From: an uncultured Propionibacteriaceae bacterium
GTDB lineage: Bacteria > Actinomycetota > Actinomycetes > Propionibacteriales > Propionibacteriaceae
DNA length: 64,000 nucleotides
Direction: 5' to 3'
Assembly (NCBI GenBank): GCA_937965785.1
Contig: CALCKT010000011.1
Coordinates: 1 to 64,000, forward strand
Shown here: positions 43,171-50,587 of the stretch, piece by piece
Layout: each line of letters opens with the position of its first letter
Numbering within the stretch: the first letter of the stretch is position 1
Made by a program: the position numbers and the translations under genes
The notes under the pieces: model-generated
What the model was told of the DNA's origin: nothing
Databases searched by the model: none
What the model saw: only the letters and a program-made list of their open reading frames with translations

Positions 43171-43321
43171 GGTGGGCTCCTGTCCTCTGGGCGGCGGGTT
43201 TCGTGGGTCCGATTCCACTCCATGATTCCAGCAGTGGAGCGGCCGGGAGGGCAGCGGGCAACACCGCCGACCGCCGATCCGTGGTATCTGTTGGATCCTG
43301 CTGAACCATCCGGGAGGTCTG

Positions 43322-43762
43322 GTGAGAATCTGGTCGTTGCATCCGGAATACCTCGACAGGCAGGGGCTGGTCGCCTGCTGGCGGGAGTCGTTGCTGGCGC
43401 AGAAGGTCCTGGCCGGGAAAACCGTCGGTTACACCCGGCATCCACAACTCACCAGGTTCCGCGCCCTCGACGACCCGCTGGCCGGGATCGGTTTCTACCT
43501 GCAGGGACTCGCGGACGAGGCGGGACGCCGGGGATACCGATTCGACGTCACCCGGATCGTGAGATCCGATCGCGCGCTCACGCTCACCGTCACTCGTGGG
43601 CAGCTCGACGTCGAGGCCTCCCATCTGCTCGCCAAACTGAAGGAGCGTTCACCCGAGCGGGTCGCAGGATTCCCCAAGCCCGCGGATCTGCTTCCGCATC
43701 CGCTGTTCACCGTCGTCCCGGGGCCGGTTGCCGACTGGGAACGCGCCCGGTCACAGCCTTGA
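43322..43762 (+). CDS. Pyrimidine dimer DNA glycosylase/endonuclease V family protein
   Basis: A 146-residue protein opening VRIWSLHPEYLDRQGLVACW and continuing LLAQKVLAGKTVGYTRHPQL and RFR, the signature of the Pyr_excise family related to T4 endonuclease V, which excises UV-induced pyrimidine dimers. The rest (residues 60-146) is a variable domain. GTG 43322 follows GGGAGG. It is the only plus-strand gene inside the paralogue array and overlaps the end of paralogue D by 12 bases, tail to tail. It could be a passenger or a functional part of the island. Confidence 0.8.
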   Translation: MRIWSLHPEYLDRQGLVACWRESLLAQKVLAGKTVGYTRHPQLTRFRALDDPLAGIGFYLQGLADEAGRRGYRFDVTRIVRSDRALTLTVTRGQLDVEASHLLAKLKERSPERVAGFPKPADLLPHPLFTVVPGPVADWERARSQP

Positions 43763-46204
43763 TGCGATCAGTTTCGCCACCTTCACGGCCTTGGTGGGGG
43801 AATTCCGGTTCGCCAGCGCCGTGACGTTCGGCAGGTCGACGGGGACGTCCGCGGCCCGCACCTCGGGAAGGTAGTGCAGCAGCGACTCCAGCACGGTGGA
43901 GGCCGGGGCCGGGATCCTCTCCTGACCCGCTATCTCCTCCGCCATGGCGGTCAGCAGCGGCCACGTCAGGGCCAGGCCGCCCGCATCGGCGATGCGTCTC
44001 AGGGTTTCGGTGACCCGGGGCGCCGAGAACTCCCGGATCCCGCGCCACGGGCTGCGCCAGGCCGAGACGAGATCGTCGGCGGTGAGGCGTTCCTCGTCCC
44101 AGGCCGTGAGGATCAGGGCCGCGGCGCGGTCGCGATCCTTTGTCGTCGTGTCCGAGGCCAGCGCCAAGGAGGCGAAGGAGGCCACCGGCCCGAACCGGGG
44201 GACGGTGGTTGCGATCCGCTCGAAGATGCTCAGGGCGAATGTTTTCGAGGCGTAAATAACCAGGCCCGCGGGGCGTGTCGGGTGTTCGGGCAGCGTCACG
44301 AACACCCAAGGGTCCTCCTGGTAGGCATATATCAGCTGATAGGGGAGGCTCCAATGGCTGCGGATGCCCAACAGCTCGTGGGTCGTGGGTTCGTCCCCGT
44401 CGACCTCCAGCAGCCTGGATGGGGGAATGTGGTTCTGCTCGCCCTGTGTGGCCAGGCTGCGCAGCTCGCCGGGCCGCGCCGGGTGGTCGCGCCAGTGGGC
44501 GATCACCGTCGCAAGGTCGGCCGTCACGCCGTGGATGGGCTGCTCGAACGCCGACAGGTCCTTGGGTGCCTTCGCACGGTCCAACCGGGCCAATGCCACC
44601 GCGACATCCGTCGGGAGCACCGCCAGGTCCGCTTCCCGGTAGCGACGTGCCCGCCTGGCGAACACCGTCCAGGCCACCTGGAAGCCGGTGTGGGTGGGGG
44701 TGGACAGCAGGCAGGGCAACTCACCGAGTCGCGCGAGGGCGTCGATGGCGCGCTGCACGGGCAGGAAGGTCAGGGGCCGCAAATCCATCATCAGCGGTTG
44801 TTTCAGCTCGCCGTCGCCCCGTTTGCCCAGTTTCTCCAGGAGCTGGGTCAGGGCAGAGCTGTGCGGGTTGGTGTATCTGATGCCGGTGCGGATGGCGTGT
44901 CTGACCCGGATCGGGCCGCGCGCGTGTGCCGTCGCGACCAGCGCCGCCAGGGCGTGTTCCTGAAGGTCGGGGTTGCTTCTCCGGTCGGCGTCCACCTTCG
45001 CGATCAGAGCCGCCAGAGTGGGATCGTCGAGGATCAGGGCGGTGTCGGTGTGGTTGCGCAACGGCTGTGGACAGCGGCCCGCCGGGGCGCGCCACAGACC
45101 GAGTGTTTCCGCTTCCTGTTCCCGGGGGCGGGGGGCGCCGGGAACAGGATTGCCGCCGGGAGATGGTTGTGGCTGCCCGGTGGTCCCGGCGTTCCAGTGA
45201 TCCAGGAGGTTTCTCGCCAGGGCGGCGTTGGTGGTGTCCTGATCCGCCGCGATCGACTGGACGGTGTCAAGGAGGTCTTGTGAGGGTGTGGTGAGCCGGG
45301 TGGCCGCCTTCACCACGATGCGTGTCAGGATCTTTTCGCTGCGGGGCAGGATGGCCAGGGCCAGGTCGGTGAGGTCGGCGTCGGTGAGATCGGCGGCGAG
45401 CAGTTGCTTGATGGCCAGTTTCGCGAAGGCACCGCCGGCGTTGGGCAGGGCGGCGATCACGCGGGTTCGTTCGGCTGGGAGCAGGGGGATCAGCCCGAGC
45501 CCTTCCAACCACAGCATCGCGACCCGTTGGCCGCCGATGCGGTCGCCGCGGTCGAAGATCTGGAGCAGGGCACGCAGCAGGGCCGGGTCGTCGGTGGGTT
45601 CGGCAGCGCGCAGGTGCCGGGCGCGACGGACCACCTGATCCAGGTAGGTGGTCTTGTCGCCGTGGGGCACCACGAAAGCGTTGGGCGCGGCGCAGGCGGC
45701 GATGAAACGCTTCTCCCAGCGGCAGTGATGGGCGGGTGCCGAGCGGGTCCGCATCCAGCCCAGCCAGTAGCGGGGATCATCGGGGAGGGGCAGTTCGAAG
45801 GTGTCGATGAGCGGATCGAGCAGCGGGGGAACATGCTCGGTCAGGCTGAGTTTCTTCAGGGTGGCCGAGACGAACTCCCGCACCCAGTCCTCGCCGCGGG
45901 CCGTGAGTCTTTCCACCACGCAGGTCCGCGCCGGTGTGTCCCGCACCAGCATCTTCACGGACCACTCGCCCAAGGTGGCGGCCACCTGCGCGGGCGTGGT
46001 GTCCAGGAAGGCGGCGAGCAGGATGTAGCGGTACTCGAAGTTGAAGGTCGCCTTGCCGCGTAGCACGGGCAACGACTCCTTGGCGAGCGCACGCTGTTCC
46101 GGCGAGAGCCGTTCCAGTTCGCCCAGCAGATCCTTGGTGGTTCGGCTCCGGTTGATGAGGCGGTGAAGCACCAATTCGTCCGGGGTGAGAGACCTGTCTG
46201 CCAT
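43751..46204 (-). CDS. DUF6493-like protein, paralogue D of the SWIM-associated array
   Basis: An 817-residue paralogue starting MADRSLTPDELVLHRLINRS (similar to C). Shared landmarks: CRWEKRFIAACAAPNAF, RAAEPTDDPALLRALLQIFD, LPCLLSTPTHTGFQVAWTVF, LPTDVAVALARLDRAKAPKD, LTAWDEERLTADDLVSAWRS and DLPNVTALANRNSPTKAVKV. A Pro/Gly-rich insert (QPQPSPGGNPVPGAPRPREQ) near residue 350 is unique to this copy. ATG 46204 has AGGAAACAGGA upstream and lies 19 bases after the SWIM gene, so the two are co-transcribed. It is probably the founding or functional partner of the SWIM protein. Confidence 0.83.
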   Translation of the reverse strand: MADRSLTPDELVLHRLINRSRTTKDLLGELERLSPEQRALAKESLPVLRGKATFNFEYRYILLAAFLDTTPAQVAATLGEWSVKMLVRDTPARTCVVERLTARGEDWVREFVSATLKKLSLTEHVPPLLDPLIDTFELPLPDDPRYWLGWMRTRSAPAHHCRWEKRFIAACAAPNAFVVPHGDKTTYLDQVVRRARHLRAAEPTDDPALLRALLQIFDRGDRIGGQRVAMLWLEGLGLIPLLPAERTRVIAALPNAGGAFAKLAIKQLLAADLTDADLTDLALAILPRSEKILTRIVVKAATRLTTPSQDLLDTVQSIAADQDTTNAALARNLLDHWNAGTTGQPQPSPGGNPVPGAPRPREQEAETLGLWRAPAGRCPQPLRNHTDTALILDDPTLAALIAKVDADRRSNPDLQEHALAALVATAHARGPIRVRHAIRTGIRYTNPHSSALTQLLEKLGKRGDGELKQPLMMDLRPLTFLPVQRAIDALARLGELPCLLSTPTHTGFQVAWTVFARRARRYREADLAVLPTDVAVALARLDRAKAPKDLSAFEQPIHGVTADLATVIAHWRDHPARPGELRSLATQGEQNHIPPSRLLEVDGDEPTTHELLGIRSHWSLPYQLIYAYQEDPWVFVTLPEHPTRPAGLVIYASKTFALSIFERIATTVPRFGPVASFASLALASDTTTKDRDRAAALILTAWDEERLTADDLVSAWRSPWRGIREFSAPRVTETLRRIADAGGLALTWPLLTAMAEEIAGQERIPAPASTVLESLLHYLPEVRAADVPVDLPNVTALANRNSPTKAVKVAKLIASRL

Positions 46205-46223
46205 GTTCCTGTTTCCTGTCGTT

Positions 46224-47543
46224 TCAGTCGGACTTGGAGGGCGTCCTGCTCAGTTCGGCGGCCAGGATGTGTTTGCACACCCCTCGTGATCCCGTGTGGC
46301 CACGCCACCAGGGACAGGTGCAGCTCGGCGGGTCGGTGCGGACGATGTACTCGTCGTGGTCGCCCCGCACCCGGAACGCCCCGGGGTGTTCGTCGAACGG
46401 CCGCACCGCGCCGGTGGCGGCGAGGCGTTTCGCGTGCCTCAGGCGCGGGTTGTCCTTGATCACCCGGTCGGCGTCGCTGGGCAGCTCCCGGTGGAAATAG
46501 GCCTGTTCGTAAAGGTCGAAACCCACCCTGCCGTCGCCTGCCAGCACCGCCAGGCCCTGACCTGTGCGTTCCTCGTTCAATCCGGTCTCCGCGACCAGCG
46601 AGGCGATCTCGATGCGGGGCTCGAAGGCCAGACAGGCCGAGATCAAAGCGGAATCATCGACGGCGGTGGGTGCGGCCAGTTTCGTCAGCAACGCGCCCTC
46701 GCCCGAGAAACCCCGGTAGTGCTCGGCGGTGAGGGTGAACGTCAGCCGCCCGTGGGGCAGCGAGAACTCCCACACCGACGCCGCCTTGGGTGCCTGCGGC
46801 AGGCCGTAGACCCGCATCCCCGTGATCTGCGGACCGAGGCGGCGGGCCGCCCGCAACCGGTTCAGGCCCTCCGCGTACACGGTGCCCTTGCCGGGGCGCA
46901 GCGCCGGTCTCACCCCCATCCGCGAGACGCTCCAGTGCCCCCGGCGGCCCGTCCCCGACGGCAGCGCGGCCAGGAACTGCCGGGTCTGCACGGCCGGCGC
47001 CTCGCCGATCAGTTCCAGTTCCCGGGTCAGCTCCTGCGACGACCCGAGCGCCTTCAACCAGCGATCCGGTAACTCCACCTTCCTTTCCACGTGTGTGGCA
47101 TCGAGGGTGGAGACGCGCAGCTCGTCGTTTCCGACGGCCAGGTGCATCAGCTCCGACGGCGAGACCTGCCCGAGGGTTTCCCGCAACGGCTGGTTGATGT
47201 CGACATTGGTGGTGCCGTGGCGGATCTCACCCCCGTCGAAGGCGGCCGCCAGGAGATCCAACCGCACCCCGACGGTGTTGCACGCCGAGAACGCCTCGAA
47301 TCGCATGCGGTCACCGTTGGCGGTGCAGATCGGGTCCCGCATGCCGGAGGGGGTCGGCTGGAAGTACCGGGTCTGGGCCACGTCGGCCAGCACGAGCAGA
47401 CCGCGGGCCAGTACGAGCGGCTGGGCGGCGAATCCCGAGAAGAACTCGGGCGCCTCGGTGAACCCCTCGGGCGTGAGGGCGGGGGCCAGTTCCAGGGTCA
47501 GGCCGGTGCTGTCCAGAGCTGAGGCCGAGGTGAACGATCTCAT
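46224..47543 (-). CDS. SWIM zinc-finger protein
   Basis: A 439-residue protein with a C-terminal SWIM finger: CTCPWWRGHTGSRGVCKH, a CxC...CxH zinc ligand set near residues 408-426. SWIM fingers bind nucleic acid or protein. The upstream ~400 residues are the uncharacterised region normally found in the actinobacterial proteins that neighbour DUF6493 genes; E. coli YehQ is a distant SWIM relative in a MoxR/VWA locus. It is the first gene of the unit SWIM - paralogue D, and its start at ATG 47543 faces the divergent gene at 47678. No MoxR or VWA gene is in the window. Confidence 0.88.
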   Translation of the reverse strand: MRSFTSASALDSTGLTLELAPALTPEGFTEAPEFFSGFAAQPLVLARGLLVLADVAQTRYFQPTPSGMRDPICTANGDRMRFEAFSACNTVGVRLDLLAAAFDGGEIRHGTTNVDINQPLRETLGQVSPSELMHLAVGNDELRVSTLDATHVERKVELPDRWLKALGSSQELTRELELIGEAPAVQTRQFLAALPSGTGRRGHWSVSRMGVRPALRPGKGTVYAEGLNRLRAARRLGPQITGMRVYGLPQAPKAASVWEFSLPHGRLTFTLTAEHYRGFSGEGALLTKLAAPTAVDDSALISACLAFEPRIEIASLVAETGLNEERTGQGLAVLAGDGRVGFDLYEQAYFHRELPSDADRVIKDNPRLRHAKRLAATGAVRPFDEHPGAFRVRGDHDEYIVRTDPPSCTCPWWRGHTGSRGVCKHILAAELSRTPSKSD

Positions 47544-47677
47544 GGTGGAACCGTACCGGGCGAAGCCGACAAAAACCGCCGGACCGGGTGGGTGTGCGCC
47601 TGCCCGGATCGTTTGCCGGGGGAGCCCGGGGGTGTCACAATGAGCCGTTGCGGCCGGGAGCGTGGAGAGGAAGGCTC

Positions 47678-48160
47678 ATGGATCATGAGACCGCGCTGCG
47701 TGGAGTGCTGGATGCAATCCCGCTGCTGGCCTCGAAACGGTCCGAGAAAAAGGTGATCGCCGCGCTGTGGGAAATGGGATACGACCGCGCGGCGGCGGAA
47801 CAACTCACCCTCCTGGTGCCATCCGCGCTGGCCTGGCCGCTTTGCAGGCGGGCCGGGCTCAAGAACTTCCCCGACCACTTCGTCGTCTCCGACGATCATG
47901 GCCGCGAGATCCGGGTTCCCGTAGCCGACCTGCACTATTTCACCGCCGCGCTGAGGCTGGGGATCGACACCTTCGAGAACGGGTGGTTTGAGGAGGTGCC
48001 CCGCCGGGTCTACGAGCAGGTGGTCAGGCGGAGCGCGGAACTGGATGCGGTGGGCAAAACCCTCGAACAGGGGGGCGACCTGTCGGGGAGCACGATGCAG
48101 GCGCTGATGATCTACGTCAAGGACGCCGAGGCCTTCGTCAGGGCCGATTCGGTCGGTTGA
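47678..48160 (+). CDS. Unrecognised small soluble protein
   Basis: A 160-residue soluble helical protein (MDHETALRGVLDAIPLLASK..., with EVPRRVYEQVVRRSAELDAV in the second half). No family comes to mind. GAGAGGAAGG precedes ATG 47678. It diverges from the SWIM gene and overlaps the marR-type gene end-to-end by 23 bases. Confidence 0.7.
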   Translation: MDHETALRGVLDAIPLLASKRSEKKVIAALWEMGYDRAAAEQLTLLVPSALAWPLCRRAGLKNFPDHFVVSDDHGREIRVPVADLHYFTAALRLGIDTFENGWFEEVPRRVYEQVVRRSAELDAVGKTLEQGGDLSGSTMQALMIYVKDAEAFVRADSVG

Positions 48161-48614
48161 GCTCCCGCTTGGCCAGATCGGGAAGCCAGCGGCCGTTCTC
48201 GACGGCCTCCAGGGCCCTTTCCAGTGCCCGGCGGTCCCCGTCGGCCAGGTGCGCGGTCAGGTCCTCGTCCAGTTCGCGAACCACGAAGAGGGCCTCCGAC
48301 AGCAGTTTCCTGCCGGTTTCGGTGAGCGAGATCTCCTGCACCCGGCGGTCGCCGGGGCGGCGAATCCGCGTGACGGCCTTCAAACCTTCCAACTGGTCCA
48401 CGAGGGTGACCACGAGGCTGGGCGCCACCCGCATTCCCGAAGCGATTTCCCGCTGCGAGGTGTTCGCCCCCGAGTCGACGCAGGCCAGCAGGCCCACCTG
48501 CTTGGGAGTGAGCCCGAGGGGCTCCAGGCGCTGCCGGGCGAGCTCGGTGACCTGAACGCCCAGGATGCCGAGCCTCACGAAAGTGGAATTCAGGACCTTG
48601 TCTCCGTCGCCCAT
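48138..48614 (-). CDS. MarR-family transcriptional regulator
   Basis: A 158-residue MarR-type winged-helix protein: LTPKQVGLLACVDSGANTSQ (helices 2-3), the recognition helix region MRVAPSLVVTLVDQLEGLKA and the wing RRPGDRRVQEISLTETGRKL. ATG 48614 was chosen; a TTG at 48632 is in frame upstream. It is divergent from a 27-residue membrane peptide, and two palindromes lie between them (48636-48664), the probable operators. Confidence 0.85.
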   Translation of the reverse strand: MGDGDKVLNSTFVRLGILGVQVTELARQRLEPLGLTPKQVGLLACVDSGANTSQREIASGMRVAPSLVVTLVDQLEGLKAVTRIRRPGDRRVQEISLTETGRKLLSEALFVVRELDEDLTAHLADGDRRALERALEAVENGRWLPDLAKRELNRPNRP

Positions 48615-48635
48615 GGACAGTAGCGTATCCAAACG

Positions 48636-48664
48636 AGAACATTTAGTTCTGCATAATAATTATG
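48636..48664. promoter_or_regulatory. Two adjacent palindromes, candidate MarR operators
   Basis: AGAACATTTAGTTCT (48636-48650) and CATAATAATTATG (48652-48664) sit in the 58-base divergent region between the marR-type gene and the small peptide gene. The AT-rich makeup and symmetry fit MarR binding. Confidence 0.6.
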
Positions 48665-48672
48665 AAAACGTT

Positions 48673-48756
48673 ATGCCTTGGTGGATTGCCCTGCTGAACA
48701 CGGTGGTCGTCCTTCTGTCCGCGGTTTTCGCGGCGGCCCTGGGCGTGGCGGGGTGA
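48673..48756 (+). CDS. 27-residue membrane peptide
   Basis: Starts MPWWIALLNTVVVLL and stays hydrophobic to its Gly-Val-Ala-Gly end, a single membrane helix without charged residues. It lies immediately downstream of the paired palindromes and divergent from the MarR-type regulator, which argues that it is a real regulated gene. The ribosome site is weak. Its function is unknown; the small-peptide class includes pump partners and membrane-stress signals. Confidence 0.45.
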   Translation: MPWWIALLNTVVVLLSAVFAAALGVAG

Positions 48757-48769
48757 GGCCGGGGTCTTC

Positions 48770-49321
48770 TCAGGTGGCCTCGGCCAGTTCGTCGCGGACC
48801 GTCATGAGGGCGAAACCCAGCAGGTTCAGTCCGCGCCACGAGTGCGGATCGGCGATGCGGTCGTCGTCGGCGGCCAGTCCGGCCCCCCAGATGCGGTCGA
48901 CGGGGCTCGCCTCCACCAGCACCCGTTTCCCCGTGTCGAGCAGGAACTCCCGCAGGTCGGGGTGCTGGGAGAATTTGGCCCGGTTGCCCTCCACCACGAG
49001 ATCGAAACGGCGCTCGTCCCAGCGGTCCTGGTCGAAACCCCGGACCTCGCGGCCCAGCCGTTTCGCGCAGTCCGGGTGGGAGGCCGCGACGATGCGATCC
49101 GTGGCTTCGTCGTCGCCGAAGAGCCGCGCCTTGCCCGCCATCATCCAGTGCTCGGCGGTGGCGTAGCGCACCCCGTCGACCTCGAAAGGTGAGGCCCACC
49201 ACTGGCTGAGGCAGCTTCCCGAGAGGGTGCCGTTCGCGGTGGGCCGGTGTCCCCAGAAGTACAGGTATTTCGTCTTCTGCTTCCTGGCCGTGCGGGCCAG
49301 CAACCAGTCCAGGTCGTACAT
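48770..49321 (-). CDS. NADAR-family N-glycosidase (YbiA-like)
   Basis: A 183-residue NADAR protein: YLYFWGHRP near the start, LSQWWASPFEVDGVRYATAE with HWMMAGKARLFGD, and NLLGFALMTVRDEL at the end. E. coli YbiA removes toxic early riboflavin intermediates; other NADARs reverse ADP-ribosylation of DNA or guanine. The sequence does not say which. ATG 49321 follows GGAGGGG. Confidence 0.9.
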   Translation of the reverse strand: MYDLDWLLARTARKQKTKYLYFWGHRPTANGTLSGSCLSQWWASPFEVDGVRYATAEHWMMAGKARLFGDDEATDRIVAASHPDCAKRLGREVRGFDQDRWDERRFDLVVEGNRAKFSQHPDLREFLLDTGKRVLVEASPVDRIWGAGLAADDDRIADPHSWRGLNLLGFALMTVRDELAEAT

Positions 49322-49422
49322 GACCCCTCCAGTGACTGCATTTTGCGGGATGACAGGCCCCGATTCTAGTGGCTTCGCAGCGATTGCCGGTTTTTGTCGG
49401 CGGCGTGTGAAAAGCTTGTTCC

Positions 49423-50418
49423 GTGACGATCCTGGAGCTCGCTTTCCCCCACATGGATCCCGTGGCGATCACCATCGGGCCCGTGCGGATCCACTGGTAC
49501 GCCATCATGTACCTGCTGGCCTTCGCCATGGCCTACGGGTTGATGCGGCTGCGGCTTCGGCACCAACCCTTCGCGTCGATCACGAAACCGTCCGCGTGGG
49601 TTCCCGCCGATGTTGAGGACCTGCTGCTCTACGGCATCGCCGGCGTGATCCTGGGAGGGCGGCTCGGGTATGTGTTGTTCTACCAGCTCGGCTACTACGT
49701 GACCCATCCGCTGGACGTCTTCAAGGTCTGGGACGGCGGAATGAGTTTCCACGGCGGTGCCATCGGCGTGATCCTGGGAATGGTCTTCTTCGCCCGGCGG
49801 CGGTCCCGGCCGTTCCTGCAGGTCGCCGACTTCCTCGTCCCCTCCGTTCCCATCGGGCTCGCGGCCGGGCGGATCGGGAACTTCATCAACGGGGAGCTGT
49901 GGGGCCGCGCGGCCCCCGCGGATCTGCCCTGGGCGATGCGTTTCCCCACCGGCGGCAACGTGTTGCGCCACCCGTCGCAGCTCTACCAGGCCCTCCTCGA
50001 AGGGTTGCTGCTGTTCGTGCTGCTGTGGCTCTACGCCCGTAAACCGCGGCTCCGCGGCCAGGTGGCCGCCGGTTTCCTGATCGGCTACGGCCTGTTCCGG
50101 TTCATCGCCGAGTACTGGCGCGAACCCGACTCCCAGCTCGGGTTCCTGTCGCTCGGGTTGTCGATGGGGCAGTGGCTGTCGGTGCCGATGATCCTCGCAG
50201 GCGTCGCGCTGTGGCTGTGGGCCGGAAGGCGTGGCATCTCCGATGTGCAGGAGCCCGCCGACGACCCGGAGGAGGAAACCGCCGACGAGAATCCCGAGGA
50301 GAACGCGAGCGAGGACGGCGAGAAGGAATCCACCGGGACTGTGGAAGAGTCCCCGCAAACTGTGGACGAGGTGGGGGAAAGTCCCGTCGAGAAGGACGAA
50401 ACTCCAAGCCAGAGCTGA
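49423..50418 (+). CDS. lgt: Phosphatidylglycerol-prolipoprotein diacylglyceryl transferase
   Basis: A 331-residue Lgt, which attaches diacylglycerol to the lipobox Cys of prolipoproteins in the membrane. Seen: IGPVRIHWYAIMYLLAF, GGMSFHGG (His110), the family signature GRIGNFINGELWG (Arg150) and RHPSQLYQALLEG, with about seven helices. The last ~55 residues are a highly acidic Glu/Asp-rich cytoplasmic tail not found in E. coli Lgt but common in actinobacteria. GTG 49423 keeps the normal N-terminus. It serves the four or more lipoproteins encoded in this window. Confidence 0.95.
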   Translation: MTILELAFPHMDPVAITIGPVRIHWYAIMYLLAFAMAYGLMRLRLRHQPFASITKPSAWVPADVEDLLLYGIAGVILGGRLGYVLFYQLGYYVTHPLDVFKVWDGGMSFHGGAIGVILGMVFFARRRSRPFLQVADFLVPSVPIGLAAGRIGNFINGELWGRAAPADLPWAMRFPTGGNVLRHPSQLYQALLEGLLLFVLLWLYARKPRLRGQVAAGFLIGYGLFRFIAEYWREPDSQLGFLSLGLSMGQWLSVPMILAGVALWLWAGRRGISDVQEPADDPEEETADENPEENASEDGEKESTGTVEESPQTVDEVGESPVEKDETPSQS

Positions 50419-50438
50419 AATCCCCAACCACAGGCGGG

Positions 50439-50468
50439 TTTTCCACAAGGTTGTGAACACTGTGGAAA
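50439..50468. other. Inverted TTTCCACA pair after lgt
   Basis: TTTCCACA (50440-50447) and TGTGGAAA (50461-50468) form an eight-base inverted repeat 20 bases after the lgt stop. It may be part of a terminator; it also resembles weak DnaA boxes. A degenerate copy of the dispersed repeat follows near 50515. Confidence 0.35.
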
Positions 50469-50587
50469 TCATCCTTGAAGCCGGTTGCCTCGGGCTGTGA
50501 TGGGGGAGTTGCATGTGTCGAAGCCATCCGGTGGTCGGGCAACCGGCTTGAGCGCAGGTTCTTGGATACGCGCGCGATGGTTTCGGT

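Noticed and set aside
50439..50468. DnaA-box cluster or replication origin
   Set aside because: Only two imperfect boxes, no AT-rich region and no dnaA/dnaN neighbours; more likely a hairpin after lgt.
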